DNA of 64,000 nucleotides from Lusitaniella coriacea LEGE 07157 (GCF_015207425.1 NZ_JADEWZ010000012.1:1-64000), one strand, 5' to 3'. Positions 44,685 through 54,730 are shown, numbered from the stretch's first letter. The notes: generated from the sequence alone by a model not told the origin. Numbers and translations are program-made.

Positions 44685-47194
44685 ATCAACCGATGTTTTT
44701 TGAGTAGTTTTTGAGCGGCTTCAACGGGTAAAGGATAACTCAGAAAATAACCTTGGCCAAAATCACAATTTACCGAACGCAAGAAATCTAATTGTTCTTC
44801 CGTTTCGATTCCTTCTGCCGTAACTTCCAAGTTTAACCCCTGACCGAGGGCAATAATCGCTTTTACAATAGCTGCATCTTGGGAACCGATGGTGAGTTCG
44901 CGCACGAAGGAACGATCGATTTTTAATTTATCAATGGGGAAGTGTTTGAGGGAAGACAGAGAGGAATACCCCGTACCAAAATCATCGATCGCGATTTGAA
45001 TGCCCAATTTGCGAAAATTATTTAAAATGGCAATCGTTAAATCCATGTCTTGCATTGCAATCGTTTCGGTGATTTCCAATTCTAAATAGCTGGAATTGAT
45101 GTTCGTATTTTTCAGAATGCGTGCGATTTTACTCAGCAACTTTTTGTCTTGGAACTGTCGCGCAGAGAGGTTCACCGAAATTTGAATCGGCGGTAAATTC
45201 AAAGAGTGCCATTCTCCAATCTGGCGACAGGCTTCTTGCACAACCCACTCCCCAATAGAATTAATCAACGTACTTTCTTCTGCAAGGGGAATAAATTGAG
45301 CGGGAGGAATCCAACCCAATTCGCCAGAATGCCAGCGCAACAGCGCTTCCATGCTGATAATTTCCCCGGTTTGCAAAGAAATTTGAGGTTGGTAATAAAG
45401 AACAAACTCTTCTCGCTCTAGGGCTTTATATAAATTGTGTTCTAGCTGCAACCGTTCTTGGGCATTGTTACCAATGGCGGGGGTGTAAACTTGGTAATTA
45501 TTGCGCCCTTGTTGCTTGACGGAGTACAGTGCTGCATCGGCGTTTTTGAGCAAAGTATCCGCATCTTCTCCGTGGTAAGGTGCGATGGAAATGCCGAGAC
45601 TGGCTTTGATGTACAAATATCGCCCGTTAATTTGAAAGGGAACGCTCAGGGATGCCATGATTTTCTGAGCCATTGTCCGGGCTTTTTCGAGATTGTCGAT
45701 ATAGTTGAGCAGAATGGTAAATTCGTCGCCTCCCCACCGCGCGACCAGATCCCCCGCGCGCAGACAATAGATCAAACGCTTGGACACTTGTTGAATCAAG
45801 CGATCGCCGGCATCGTGACCCAAGGTATCGTTAATGGTTTTGAAACCGTCGAGATCGAGGAATAAAACGGCGAGCATTTCCCCGCGAGACAGGTGGGTAT
45901 TGGCGAGGGAGAGGGAGAGGCGATCGCGAAATAGCATCCGATTGGGCAAACCCGTTAGGCGATCGTGGTTGCTGTGGTGCGCGATCGTGTCTTGCAAGCG
46001 CCCTTCCATCACGGTCATATAGAGATGAATCCCCAAGCTTTGCGCGAGCTTGATTTCTGATAAGTCCCACGATTGTGGAAGAGGTTGGGAACGAGCAGTT
46101 TCTTCACTCGTGCGAAAGAGCGTGAGACAGCCCACACAGCGATGGTGGTAGCGCAGGGGAATGATGAGGAGCGAGCGAATTTGGTTGAGGCGGAAAACCG
46201 ATTTTAAATTCGAGAAAAGGGGATCTTGCTCGATATCGAGAACGGTGTAAACGGCGGGTTCTGAGGAAGAATTTATCCCAGGAAGCGGGCAAGCTCTCCC
46301 TTCTAAACTGCTTTCTGATTCGGGTTTTTGGGCGGTGAGAATGTTTTGCCAAAAGGCCGTTTCTTCGAGAGAGGGCAGGTGAGGTTGTTGACCGCAGAGA
46401 TAGAGTTGTGTGGATCGGTCGGCTTTGTAGGCGGTGATATACAGCCGTCCGCCGTTGCACTTTAATGCTCTGACAATTTCGTCAAGGGCAGCCTGGTGGC
46501 GTTGAGGGAGAGGTTGTTGGGTGTGCAGGATATGGCTGATTTTGCGCGCGACGTTTTCGCACTGTTCTTGTTGGGTGGCGCGTTGTAGAAGTTTGGATTG
46601 CGCGATCGCGAGGGCAACGCGATCGACAAGCAATTGAACGATTTGTAACTCTCGTTCGGAATAGCCGCGCTCCTTAGCGTGGTGGGAAACTAAGACTCCC
46701 CACAAATTGTTATTCGGAAAAATCGGAATGGCAAGGGACGAGCAAACCCCCATTGTTTTGAAACATTCTTGGTCTGCGGGATTGATTGGGACGTAGCGAA
46801 TGACATTAGAGGAATCTGAGGGTTCCGACTCTGGGGTATTTAACACTTCGATCGCGGTTTGGGCCAATGGCACGTCAACGATCGCGCGCTGGCGATTTTG
46901 ACCCAATACATAACAAATATCTGGCGGTAGCGCCTGCTGGGTAAAATACTCTCCTACCATTGAGGGCAACTCAGAAGCGCTCATCGATTCTGCGACAACC
47001 TCGCCACCCCCATCGCTTGTCAAGGTGTAAATTTGTACGCGATCGATTCCCAAAAAAGAATGAACCGTCTGCACCGTCAAATTTAAAACGTGGGAAAGAG
47101 ATAGAGTTTGACCCATCGGGTCAGTAATTTGATTGAGCAAGCGCTCGCGATTGAGGATAAACTGTGGCAGTGGTTCTCGATCAAAATTTGCCAT
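44666..47194 (-). CDS. GAF-GGDEF-EAL c-di-GMP turnover protein
   Basis: Cytosolic protein of 842 aa. Two GAF domains occupy about 1-200 and 215-400; the first has the YVLGQNRQRAIVDVP and CSSLAIPIF layout of sensor GAFs. The GGDEF domain (about 410-575) has an intact RWGGDEF signature, so diguanylate cyclase activity is possible. The EAL domain (about 590-835) keeps EALLRW and DDFGTGYSSL with the neighbouring KIDRSF, so c-di-GMP phosphodiesterase activity is also possible. Which activity dominates cannot be read from sequence. Its 3' end overlaps the AsmA-like gene by 19 bp. Confidence 0.93.
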   Translation of the reverse strand: MANFDREPLPQFILNRERLLNQITDPMGQTLSLSHVLNLTVQTVHSFLGIDRVQIYTLTSDGGGEVVAESMSASELPSMVGEYFTQQALPPDICYVLGQNRQRAIVDVPLAQTAIEVLNTPESEPSDSSNVIRYVPINPADQECFKTMGVCSSLAIPIFPNNNLWGVLVSHHAKERGYSERELQIVQLLVDRVALAIAQSKLLQRATQQEQCENVARKISHILHTQQPLPQRHQAALDEIVRALKCNGGRLYITAYKADRSTQLYLCGQQPHLPSLEETAFWQNILTAQKPESESSLEGRACPLPGINSSSEPAVYTVLDIEQDPLFSNLKSVFRLNQIRSLLIIPLRYHHRCVGCLTLFRTSEETARSQPLPQSWDLSEIKLAQSLGIHLYMTVMEGRLQDTIAHHSNHDRLTGLPNRMLFRDRLSLSLANTHLSRGEMLAVLFLDLDGFKTINDTLGHDAGDRLIQQVSKRLIYCLRAGDLVARWGGDEFTILLNYIDNLEKARTMAQKIMASLSVPFQINGRYLYIKASLGISIAPYHGEDADTLLKNADAALYSVKQQGRNNYQVYTPAIGNNAQERLQLEHNLYKALEREEFVLYYQPQISLQTGEIISMEALLRWHSGELGWIPPAQFIPLAEESTLINSIGEWVVQEACRQIGEWHSLNLPPIQISVNLSARQFQDKKLLSKIARILKNTNINSSYLELEITETIAMQDMDLTIAILNNFRKLGIQIAIDDFGTGYSSLSSLKHFPIDKLKIDRSFVRELTIGSQDAAIVKAIIALGQGLNLEVTAEGIETEEQLDFLRSVNCDFGQGYFLSYPLPVEAAQKLLKKHRLIQFKSA

Positions 47195-47513
47195 CGGATC
47201 GTTATTCTATATAGCGTTTCCCCGTCGGGTGAGGGATAAAATTTTAAACTTGAGGGAACGGGAAGCGAGCAATTGCGATGTACCCATTTTTTTGTTCGCA
47301 AATACCGCCCCAAATTTCAGTAAGAGACTGAGCTTTAACCTAAAAAAACAGAGCAGGAAGTTATACAACAAAATATAAACTGTTTGGGACAGTTGAGAGT
47401 TCTCTAGTAATGCCCAAAAAATTTAGATGAATATAATCAATTGTATTAACACAAATACAACGACTTCAATGAGGGAAATCACTAAACTCAATGAGAATTA
47501 GGACAATCCAAGT
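47195..47513. other. Divergent intergenic region, glcE upstream
   Basis: About 320 bp. GTATT-aacaca-AATAC, a 5-bp inverted repeat, lies at 47445-47460; its spacing is not that of an NtcA site. Nothing else is seen. Confidence 0.4.
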
Positions 47514-48851
47514 ATGAATGTACGCTATCAAACCCCTTTGTCCGCGATCGCTTCCACCCTAACAAATAGCATTAACTCGAACCTAAACCTTCGTTCTTGG
47601 CTCGAACTCGAACCAGAATGGCAAGAAAAAATTCAAGCCGCTTTCGCCACAACAGAAATTCCCATTCATTGGGTTGCGCCGGAAACCCCAGACACTCTCA
47701 GCGCTTTACTCCAGCAAGCCAATTGCAATTCTTGGCAGGTTCTGATCTGCGGAAACGGAAGCAAGTTAAGCTGGGGAGGATTGCCCCAACAACCCATTCC
47801 TCTTATTATCGGTACCCAAAGACTCAATCGGATTATCGAACACGCCGTTGATGACTTAACCGTTACCGTCGAAGCAGGTGTTAAACTTGCTGACTTGCAG
47901 CGCACTCTCAATCAAAAAGGGCAATTTGTACCTCTCCATCCAGCCTATCCCAAAGCCAGCACCATTGGAGGCATCGTAGCGACAGCAGATACTTGGCGAC
48001 AGCGCTATGGCGGCGTTCGAGATTTGATTTTGGGGCTATCATTCGCGCGCGCAGACGGTCAAATTGCCAAAGCCGGGGGGAGAGTGGTTAAAAATGTTGC
48101 GGGGTACGACTTGATGAAATTATTTGCGGGTTCTTACGGAACGCTGGGGGCAATTTCTCAAATCGCACTACGAACCTACCCCTTACCAGAAGCCTCGGAA
48201 ACCGTTCTGCTGTTAGGTACGCCAGACGACATTGAAAAAGGGGTGCGAACCCTCAATGCTTCCGGTTTAACCCCTTATAGGGCAGATTTGCTGTCTCCTG
48301 CCGCGATTAAACAACTCGGACTCGGAAGTGGGATGGGTTTGCTGGTTTGCTTCCAAAGTATTGCAGAAAGCGTTAAAGCTCAATCTACTCAAATGGAATC
48401 CCTTGGACAACAACTTGCCCTACAAACCACTTGCTATCGCACAGAAGCGGAAATAACCTTATGGCAAGAATTGCAACAATTACTCTGCGTTCCAACCTCT
48501 GAAGCCGCCATCACTTGCAAAATGGGAATCATTCCGACAGAAGCGATTTCATTTCTGCGGGATTTCGACCAACTCACGGGGGGTCAAGGCTTGGGAGTGA
48601 TTCATGGAAGTACGGGATTAGGGCGCTTGCAGTTGAACGGGGATGAGGGTTTAGGGCAAGTGAAAACCTTGAGGTCGCGCTGTGAAGAAAATCGAGGGTT
48701 TCTCACCCTTCTTGAAGCAGCCATTTCCCTCAAAAAACAATTCGATCCCTGGGGCTATTCCGGCAATGCTTTAGGGATAATGAAAAAAATAAAAACCAAA
48801 TTCGATCCCAACAATATTTTAAGTCCCGGTCGTTTTGCGGGCGGAATTTAA
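47514..48851 (+). CDS. glcE: Glycolate dehydrogenase/oxidase subunit GlcE (FAD-binding)
   Basis: FAD-binding oxidase of 445 aa, GlcE type. The PCMH-type FAD domain (about 55-250) has GNGSKLSWGG and IIGTQRLNRIIEHAVDDLTVTVEAGVKLADLQ is read there; the C-terminal cap ends FDPNNILSPGRF, the usual end of this family. With GlcD and GlcF it oxidises photorespiratory glycolate to glyoxylate, passing electrons to the membrane chain. GlcD is not in the window. glcF starts 42 bp downstream on the same strand. Confidence 0.92.
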   Translation: MNVRYQTPLSAIASTLTNSINSNLNLRSWLELEPEWQEKIQAAFATTEIPIHWVAPETPDTLSALLQQANCNSWQVLICGNGSKLSWGGLPQQPIPLIIGTQRLNRIIEHAVDDLTVTVEAGVKLADLQRTLNQKGQFVPLHPAYPKASTIGGIVATADTWRQRYGGVRDLILGLSFARADGQIAKAGGRVVKNVAGYDLMKLFAGSYGTLGAISQIALRTYPLPEASETVLLLGTPDDIEKGVRTLNASGLTPYRADLLSPAAIKQLGLGSGMGLLVCFQSIAESVKAQSTQMESLGQQLALQTTCYRTEAEITLWQELQQLLCVPTSEAAITCKMGIIPTEAISFLRDFDQLTGGQGLGVIHGSTGLGRLQLNGDEGLGQVKTLRSRCEENRGFLTLLEAAISLKKQFDPWGYSGNALGIMKKIKTKFDPNNILSPGRFAGGI

Positions 48852-48893
48852 TTTAATATCATCTTTTTTCCTAATTTAAATACGCAAACACCT

Positions 48894-50243
48894 ATGAACT
48901 CCATCCCCCAACCTTCACTACAAAATAACGAACTCGAAGGCTTTGATAAACGCAATCCTCCCTCCCAGGATCTTATTGATACCTGCGTTCACTGTGGCTT
49001 TTGCCTTGCAACCTGTCCCAGTTATCGCGTGATTGGTACGGAAATGGACTCTCCCAGGGGACGCATCTACTTGATGGATGCGGTCAAAAAAGGGGAAGCT
49101 GCCCTTGTCCCAGCAACAACGCAACATTTTGATTCTTGTTTGGGCTGTTTGGCTTGCGTCACCACTTGTCCTTCTGGGGTAGAGTACGACAGACTGATTG
49201 CCGCAACTCGTCCCCAAGTCGAACGCAATCAACAGAGAAACCTTGGGGATAAAATCATCAGGACTTTAATTTTTAATCTCTTTCCTTACCCGAAACGCCT
49301 GAGTTTCTTTCTCCCCTTCTTTTGGGCATATCAAAAAACGGGATTGCAAAAACAGGTTCGCCAAACGGGGTTGCTGAAAAAGGTGTTTCCTCGTTTGGCG
49401 GCGATGGATTCGGTTTTGCCGCAAATCGATCTTAATTCTCTCTCGAATTCTCTTCCTGATGTTATTCCCGCCCAAGGGGAAAAACGTTACCGCGTTGGTG
49501 TCATTTTGGGTTGCGTGCAGCGCTTGTTCTTTTCCGGGGTGAATGAAGCGACGATTCGCGTTTTGACGGCGAATGGTTGTGAGGTGGTGATTCCCAAAAC
49601 TCAAGGGTGTTGTGCGGCACTTCCCGCCCATCAGGGTCAAGAACAACAAGCCCAAACGCTGGCCAAGCAAATGATCGATAGTTTTGCCCAAACGGAGGTA
49701 GATGCGATTATTATCAATGCGGCGGGTTGCGGGCATACGCTTAAGGAATACGGTCATATTTTAGGGGAGGATCCAGAATACCGCGATCGCGCCCAAGCTT
49801 TTTCCACTAAAGTTAAAGATGTACAAGAGTTCTTAGTTGCAATTGGACTCACCGCCCCTTTACATCCCCTCAAAGAAGGCGAACTTAATATCGCGTATCA
49901 AGATGCCTGCCATCTTTTGCACGGACAAAAAATTAGCTTGCAACCCCGTCAATTGTTACGCGAGATCCCCGGAGTTAAGTTGAAAGAACCCGTTGATGCG
50001 GCGCTATGTTGCGGGAGTGCGGGCGTATATAATCTCCTTCAGCCGGAGGTTGCCGATGAGTTGGGACAACAAAAAGTCGAAAATTTGTTAAATACGGGGG
50101 CAGAATTGATTGTTTCTGCCAATCCAGGGTGTTCGCTGCAAATTCTCAAACATTTGCAATTGAACGGTCAAACCATTCAAATCAAACATCCGATGGAACT
50201 TTTGGATGCTTCTATTCGAGGTGAAGCGTTGGAGGAAATTTAA
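48894..50243 (+). CDS. glcF: Glycolate dehydrogenase/oxidase iron-sulfur subunit GlcF
   Basis: Iron-sulfur subunit of 449 aa. Two [4Fe-4S] motifs are at the N-terminus, CVHCGFCLATCPSY and CLGCLACVTTCPSG; two CCG domains follow, with CVQR...GCCAALPAHQG and CHLLHG...ALCCGSAGVYN. It relays electrons from the flavin subunits to the respiratory or photosynthetic chain. Cotranscribed with glcE, 42 bp apart. Confidence 0.95.
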   Translation: MNSIPQPSLQNNELEGFDKRNPPSQDLIDTCVHCGFCLATCPSYRVIGTEMDSPRGRIYLMDAVKKGEAALVPATTQHFDSCLGCLACVTTCPSGVEYDRLIAATRPQVERNQQRNLGDKIIRTLIFNLFPYPKRLSFFLPFFWAYQKTGLQKQVRQTGLLKKVFPRLAAMDSVLPQIDLNSLSNSLPDVIPAQGEKRYRVGVILGCVQRLFFSGVNEATIRVLTANGCEVVIPKTQGCCAALPAHQGQEQQAQTLAKQMIDSFAQTEVDAIIINAAGCGHTLKEYGHILGEDPEYRDRAQAFSTKVKDVQEFLVAIGLTAPLHPLKEGELNIAYQDACHLLHGQKISLQPRQLLREIPGVKLKEPVDAALCCGSAGVYNLLQPEVADELGQQKVENLLNTGAELIVSANPGCSLQILKHLQLNGQTIQIKHPMELLDASIRGEALEEI

Positions 50244-50287
50244 GCGGTTTGTCATAGAGTTCGTGTTCTATTGGCGATGAGATCGAA

Positions 50288-51217
50288 TTATTCCGGTTTT
50301 CTCACCCGACCATTTCCGTAGTGAATTCGAGTTCCCGCCCATTGCAGTTTATCCCGCAGGATTTGGTAGAAGGAATAGCTTTCGCGCAGGACAATGAACT
50401 TTGCTTGGCAATCTGCCATGCGGATGGTGACGCGCTGTTGAGGCCAAATTGCTGTTGCCAGTACGCCATCCGTCCACAGTTTAGTGTAGAGTTCGCGATC
50501 GCCGAGGGGTAGGATATTGACGACGGAACCGGGGGGGAGAATAATCGATCGCGTGGATAAACTCAAAGGACAAATGGGCGTAACGACAATCGCTTCCATT
50601 CCGGCGTGGAGAATTGGGCCATTTGCCGAGGCGTTGTAGCACGTCGAACCCGTTGGTGTCGCGACAATTAACCCGTCGCCGTGGTACTGATCCACTACAT
50701 CCCCATCCACTTCCATTTCTAGGATTGAGGTGGGCATTCGATCGATGCTGGCGGGTTTAACGCACATTTCATTCAAACAAAACACGCGATCGCTCGCGGG
50801 TTCGGGTTCGAGGCGATCTCCTTCAAATAATCCCGCTTGCAACATCATCCTCTGCTGGACTGCGTAGCGATCGCGCAACAGTCTTTCCCAAACCTTTTCG
50901 GTGTCTTGAAATTCTTCAAAAGGTTCTGTGAGAAATCCCAAATTTCCGCCCACATTCACAGCAAGAATCGGAATGCCTTCGGGTGCAAGATGTCGCGCGG
51001 CGGCGAGAATGGTACCATCTCCCCCTAAAACCACGGCGAGGTCGATTTTGGAGGGGGAGGAGGCGAGGAAGACGGGATAGGGGTTGTCTTTGAAGCCACT
51101 GGGTCCCATGAGAACGTGACAATCGAGTTTTTCGAGTTCGCGAGCGCATTTTTCAGCCCAAGTTTTGCTTTGGGAACTTCCTGCTTTATAAACTACAATG
51201 GCTTGCTTGAGCTGCAC
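50288..51217 (-). CDS. nadK: NAD kinase
   Basis: ATP-NAD kinase of 309 aa making NADP+. The GGDGT motif (65-69) binds nucleotide, and the GSTCYNASANGPI and ICPLSLSTRSIILP regions form the conserved C-terminal beta domain. Cyanobacteria usually have two NadK paralogues; this one looks like the standard type. Convergent with glcF (44 bp apart). Confidence 0.95.
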   Translation of the reverse strand: MQLKQAIVVYKAGSSQSKTWAEKCARELEKLDCHVLMGPSGFKDNPYPVFLASSPSKIDLAVVLGGDGTILAAARHLAPEGIPILAVNVGGNLGFLTEPFEEFQDTEKVWERLLRDRYAVQQRMMLQAGLFEGDRLEPEPASDRVFCLNEMCVKPASIDRMPTSILEMEVDGDVVDQYHGDGLIVATPTGSTCYNASANGPILHAGMEAIVVTPICPLSLSTRSIILPPGSVVNILPLGDRELYTKLWTDGVLATAIWPQQRVTIRMADCQAKFIVLRESYSFYQILRDKLQWAGTRIHYGNGRVRKPE

Positions 51218-51310
51218 GTTGGGTTTTCTTCCTTAGCTGCGTAATGTCTTATTCCATCATGGAGAACTTATTGGGTAATGTCGCATCTTTGAATACTTTT
51301 TTTAACTTAA

Positions 51311-51432
51311 CGCCTAATGCGAATACCCTAAAACCCTTGCTGGGGTGAGGGAATAGGGAATAGGGAATAGTGAGAAGAAACAGCAGATAGACGGAGAGCT
51401 GGGGGAGCTGGGGGAGCTGGGGTGAAAGAGAT
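51311..51432 (-). repeat. Composite intergenic repeat, short copy
   Basis: On the plus strand: CGCCTAATGCGAATACCCTAAAACCCTTGCT (module E inverted), heptamers AGGGAAT, then 9-mers GCTGGGGGA. Module A is missing. Read on the minus strand the B block lies toward the 3' side of the RNA methylase gene, as in other copies. Confidence 0.75.
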
Positions 51433-51522
51433 GGCGTGGGATAGTTTATTGATTGGAGTACTCTAATCTACATTAGGCGGACTTAACCTTTCCCCCTTGC
51501 TGAAAGTTTTGTCCAACTTGCA

Positions 51523-52647
51523 TTAATACAATTCGTATTTCAAGAGCGTGCAGGGAATAGAACCGTTATACACCGGAAAGCGGCGAGAGGCTTTGAGTCC
51601 GACTTTTTTGCCCAATTCTTTATTTCCTGTCAAAATGTAAGCCGTCCAGCCTTTAAAGCGCTGTTTGAAGGTATCGCCGAGGAGTTTGTAGAGTGCGCTT
51701 AGTTCTTGGATTTCGCCGATGCGCTTGCCGTAGGGAGGGTTGCAAATGATAATTCCACAATCGCGCGGCGCTTCAATTTCTGACAGTTCGGCTTCCATGA
51801 GTTGAATATGTTTCTCTAGACCGCAGTTCTGGGCGTTGGTTCGCGCTTGGTGGAGGATTTTGGGGTCGCGATCGCTGCCGAAAATGGGGGCGGGAAGGGC
51901 TTCTCTCTCCCCATCCCAGGCTTCTTGGCGCAGGGTTTGCCACAGTGGGGCATCGAAATCAACCCAATTCTCGAAGGCGAAGCGATCGCGGAATTGTCCG
52001 GGGGCAATGTTTAACCCTTTCAAACCCGCTTCTAGGGGGAGGGTTCCAGAACCGCAGAGGGGATCGAGGAAGGGCAAATCGGGAGTCCATTCTGCCAGTT
52101 CCAAAAGGGCGGCGGCGAGGGTTTCTTTCAGGGGTGCAATGCCCATTGCAGGGCGATATCCCCGGCGATGTAAGCTTTCTCCGGTGCTATCGAGGCTGAG
52201 AATGCAGCGATGTTGATAGATATGAGCGTTGAGGAGGAGATCGGGGTTTTCGCGATCGATGCTGGAACGTTCCCCCACGCGATCGCGCTGTTGGTCTACG
52301 ATCGCGTTTTTAATTTGTAAGGCGGTAAAGTGGGTGTGGTTGAGCTTTGTATTGCCCCCGGTACAGCGCACGGAAAAGGTGTTGTGGGGTTGTAAGTATT
52401 GTTCCCAATCAATGCGTTGGACTCCTTTGTAAAGTTGCTCGGCATTGGCGCATTTTACCTCTTGAATGGGAGCGAGAACGCGAAAAATCGTCCTTGCCCA
52501 TAAATTGACGCGATAGAGCAGCGCGCGATCGCCTTGGAAGCGAACCCCTGTAAAATCAGGCTCTACCCCTTGTGCGCCCAACCGTTCCAATTCCCGCGCC
52601 GCGATCGGTTCTAAACCGCGTGCAACCGTAGCAAAATAATGAGTCAC
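51523..52647 (-). CDS. THUMP-domain class I RNA methyltransferase
   Basis: RNA N2-guanine methylase-like protein of 374 aa. The N-terminal THUMP domain (about 45-160) precedes a class I methylase domain with motif I DPLCGSGTLPLEAGL and the catalytic NPPYG motif in CGIIICNPPYGKRIGE. The family includes RlmL (23S rRNA) and Trm14-like enzymes; the substrate here is not certain. A single gene, with a composite repeat beyond its 3' end. Confidence 0.9.
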   Translation of the reverse strand: MTHYFATVARGLEPIAARELERLGAQGVEPDFTGVRFQGDRALLYRVNLWARTIFRVLAPIQEVKCANAEQLYKGVQRIDWEQYLQPHNTFSVRCTGGNTKLNHTHFTALQIKNAIVDQQRDRVGERSSIDRENPDLLLNAHIYQHRCILSLDSTGESLHRRGYRPAMGIAPLKETLAAALLELAEWTPDLPFLDPLCGSGTLPLEAGLKGLNIAPGQFRDRFAFENWVDFDAPLWQTLRQEAWDGEREALPAPIFGSDRDPKILHQARTNAQNCGLEKHIQLMEAELSEIEAPRDCGIIICNPPYGKRIGEIQELSALYKLLGDTFKQRFKGWTAYILTGNKELGKKVGLKASRRFPVYNGSIPCTLLKYELY

Positions 52648-52827
52648 TTTTTTTTACAGTTATCAGTTATCACCTCAACAGTCATCAGTTTAGTGTAGTG
52701 CAGGGGCGGGTTTTGCAAATTTCTCATCAACCTTTAGCGATCGTTGTTGCTCAAACCCGCCCAACTCAAATTCGCTATTATACTTGCATCTTCGATCGGA
52801 ATTTATTTTTAAAGTGCGCGATCGCCT

Positions 52828-54051
52828 ATGAAAACTTTCCTCTGTTCCCTCTCCTCGCGAGCCAATTACTGTTCTCGGCAAAGCAAATTTAGACTCAGTA
52901 CGCTGCTCGTCAGCTTCGTTCTCTTTTTTACCCTCTCCGCTTGCCGTCCCTTACCGCAAGTTCGGGCGGAAGATCGTCTTTTTCCCGATATTTCCCTCGA
53001 ATTCCTCGGAGAATACCAACTTCCCAAAACAAGCTTCCAGGATACGCCCGTTGGCGGACTTTCTGCCTTAACTTACGATCGCGCGACTTCTCGTTTTTAT
53101 GTTCTCTCCGACGATCGTTCCCAACGCGCCCCCGCAAGATTCTACACCCTCAATATCGCTCTGCAACCCAACGACGCGGGAAAATTACACCTGGAAACTG
53201 TTGAGATTGAAAGCGTCACCTCCCTCAAAACCCTTCAGGGAGAACCCTTCGCCCCAGGAAGCATCGATCCCGAAGGAATTGCCCTCTCGCCACGGGGAAG
53301 CCTCTTTATCTCCAGCGAAGGCATTCCCAGTCAAAAAATCAACCCGTTTATTGGCGAATTCGACCTCAAAAGCGGAAAATTGCTCTCTCCTCTTCGCCTT
53401 CCCCAACGCTATCTCCTAAATGAACCGGAAACCCCGGAGGAAGAGGTTGCACCGCGCGGCGTACAGGAAAATCTCGGTTTTGAAGCCTTAACCTTAAACG
53501 CCCCCAGTTTAGCCCCAGAAGACCCGTTCCGCCTCTTTACCGCACCGGAATCTTCGCTCTTGCAGGATCGCGATCCTGAAAATTCAGAACAAGGCGCGCC
53601 GATTCGCTTGCTCCATTACCTCATTAGTCCGATTGGTTCTCCGATTATTGTTTCGGAAAATCTTTATTCCCTCGAACCTGCTCCTAACGGTACGCTGAGT
53701 AACGGGTTGACGGATTTAGCTGCGTTCGATCGCGAGGGGTTTTTACTCAGTTTGGAGAGAACCTACGGTTTGGGGGGAGTTGGAGCAAAAATTTTCTTGG
53801 TTACGGGAGGCGATGCAACGGATACGACGCAAATTGCAACTTTAGCGCGCGATCGCGCCCGAATCAAACCCCTACGGAAAAAACTCCTCGTAGATTTGAG
53901 CGAATTGGGGATTAATCTCGATAATTTGGAGGGAATGGGTTTGGGTCCTCACTTACCGGATGGTTCTCAAATTTTAGTCCTCGTCAGCGATGATAATTTC
54001 AGCAAGGATCAAGTGACGCAATTCCTCGCATTTCGAGTCGTTCGGGAGTGA
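52828..54051 (+). CDS. Esterase-like/phytase-like lipoprotein
   Basis: Predicted lipoprotein of 407 aa with a lipobox (LSAC, Cys39) after a long signal region (about 20-38). The mature part is a beta-propeller of the 'esterase-like activity of phytase' family (PF13449): LSALTYDRATSRFYVLSDDRSQ, IDPEGIALSPRGSLFISSEG and NLEGMGLGPHLPDGSQILVLVSDDN are the repeat signatures. It may hydrolyse phosphate esters outside the membrane, fitting the PhoX gene elsewhere in the window, but activity in this family is not well established. The TGA stop lies inside the first bases of a dispersed repeat. Confidence 0.88.
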   Translation: MKTFLCSLSSRANYCSRQSKFRLSTLLVSFVLFFTLSACRPLPQVRAEDRLFPDISLEFLGEYQLPKTSFQDTPVGGLSALTYDRATSRFYVLSDDRSQRAPARFYTLNIALQPNDAGKLHLETVEIESVTSLKTLQGEPFAPGSIDPEGIALSPRGSLFISSEGIPSQKINPFIGEFDLKSGKLLSPLRLPQRYLLNEPETPEEEVAPRGVQENLGFEALTLNAPSLAPEDPFRLFTAPESSLLQDRDPENSEQGAPIRLLHYLISPIGSPIIVSENLYSLEPAPNGTLSNGLTDLAAFDREGFLLSLERTYGLGGVGAKIFLVTGGDATDTTQIATLARDRARIKPLRKKLLVDLSELGINLDNLEGMGLGPHLPDGSQILVLVSDDNFSKDQVTQFLAFRVVRE

Positions 54052-54287
54052 TATAAAATCCGTTTGAATCGCCTTAGTTAGGGCTGAGGTCGGAACCCGC
54101 GTCGGCGAAAGACGCAAGGGAACGCCGACCTAGCGGTGACGCGGAGAGTGGGAGACGCGGAGACACGGTGACACAGTGATGACTAAATGATTGATAACTG
54201 AAAAAACCTGTTCCCTATTCCCTATTCCCTGTTCCCTTGTCCTATGCAAAGGCTTCAGATAATTCACATCAGGCGTGAATTGCTATA
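54047..54287 (+). repeat. Composite intergenic repeat supplying the stop codon
   Basis: Module A GTGATATAAAATCCGTTTGA starts inside the last codons of the phytase-like gene, whose TGA is in it. Then AGGGCTGA, GAGGTCGGAAC...GCCGACCTA hairpin module, 8-mers GACACGG, module C AATGATTGATAACTGAAAAA, heptamers TTCCCT(A/G), module E with CACATCAGGCGTGAATT. Confidence 0.85.
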
Positions 54288-54405
54288 TGTAGCTATCTCC
54301 CTCTTTAGAGGGAAGCGAAAACAAATCCCCAAGATTTATGATGAACTCAATTGAGAGCCGCACAACAAAAAAAAGCGCTTATTAATCACATTTAAGGAGA
54401 AAAAA

Positions 54406-54669
54406 ATGGGTATTATTGCATGGGTTGTTTTAGGTTTAATCGCTGGCGCGATCGCGAAAGCCATCTATCCGGGGCATCAAGGGGGCGGAATCTTCGCTAC
54501 GATTGGATTGGGTATTTTAGGATCCCTCTTGGGAGGATTTCTCGGATCGCTTTTATTAGGGGGCGGGGCGGGAACTGCATCTCTATCGATCCCAGGCGTG
54601 TTCTTTGCCGTTCTGGGTGCTATCTTACTGATCTTCATCTGGGGTCTTGTGACTCGTCGGGCTGCTTAG
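54406..54669 (+). CDS. GlsB/YeaQ/YmgE-family membrane protein
   Basis: Transglycosylase-associated-type stress protein of 87 aa with three hydrophobic Gly-rich segments (about 2-20, 28-49 and 57-82). The N-terminal GIIAWVVLGLIAGAIAKAIYPG and GGIFATIGLGILGSLLGGFLG are the family hallmark. Many members are stress-induced inner-membrane proteins of unknown biochemistry. AGGAG lies about 6 nt upstream. A terminator follows. Confidence 0.9.
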   Translation: MGIIAWVVLGLIAGAIAKAIYPGHQGGGIFATIGLGILGSLLGGFLGSLLLGGGAGTASLSIPGVFFAVLGAILLIFIWGLVTRRAA

Positions 54670-54702
54670 TTCCGTACAGAATTTTAGAATATTTCGTATA
54701 AG

Positions 54703-54730
54703 GGAGAGTAATTGTTGTTGCTCTCCTTTT
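54703..54730 (+). terminator. Terminator of the GlsB-like gene
   Basis: GGAGAG (54703-54708) pairs with CTCTCC (54721-54726) around a 12-nt loop, followed by four T, 33 bp past the stop. Confidence 0.7.

Noticed and set aside
47445-47460. Candidate NtcA site before glcE
   Set aside because: GTA...TAC is spaced by 10 bases, not the 8 of NtcA sites.
51482-51495. CTTAACCT resembling a Pho box
   Set aside because: Single copy with no second repeat at 11-bp spacing and not upstream of a gene start in that orientation.
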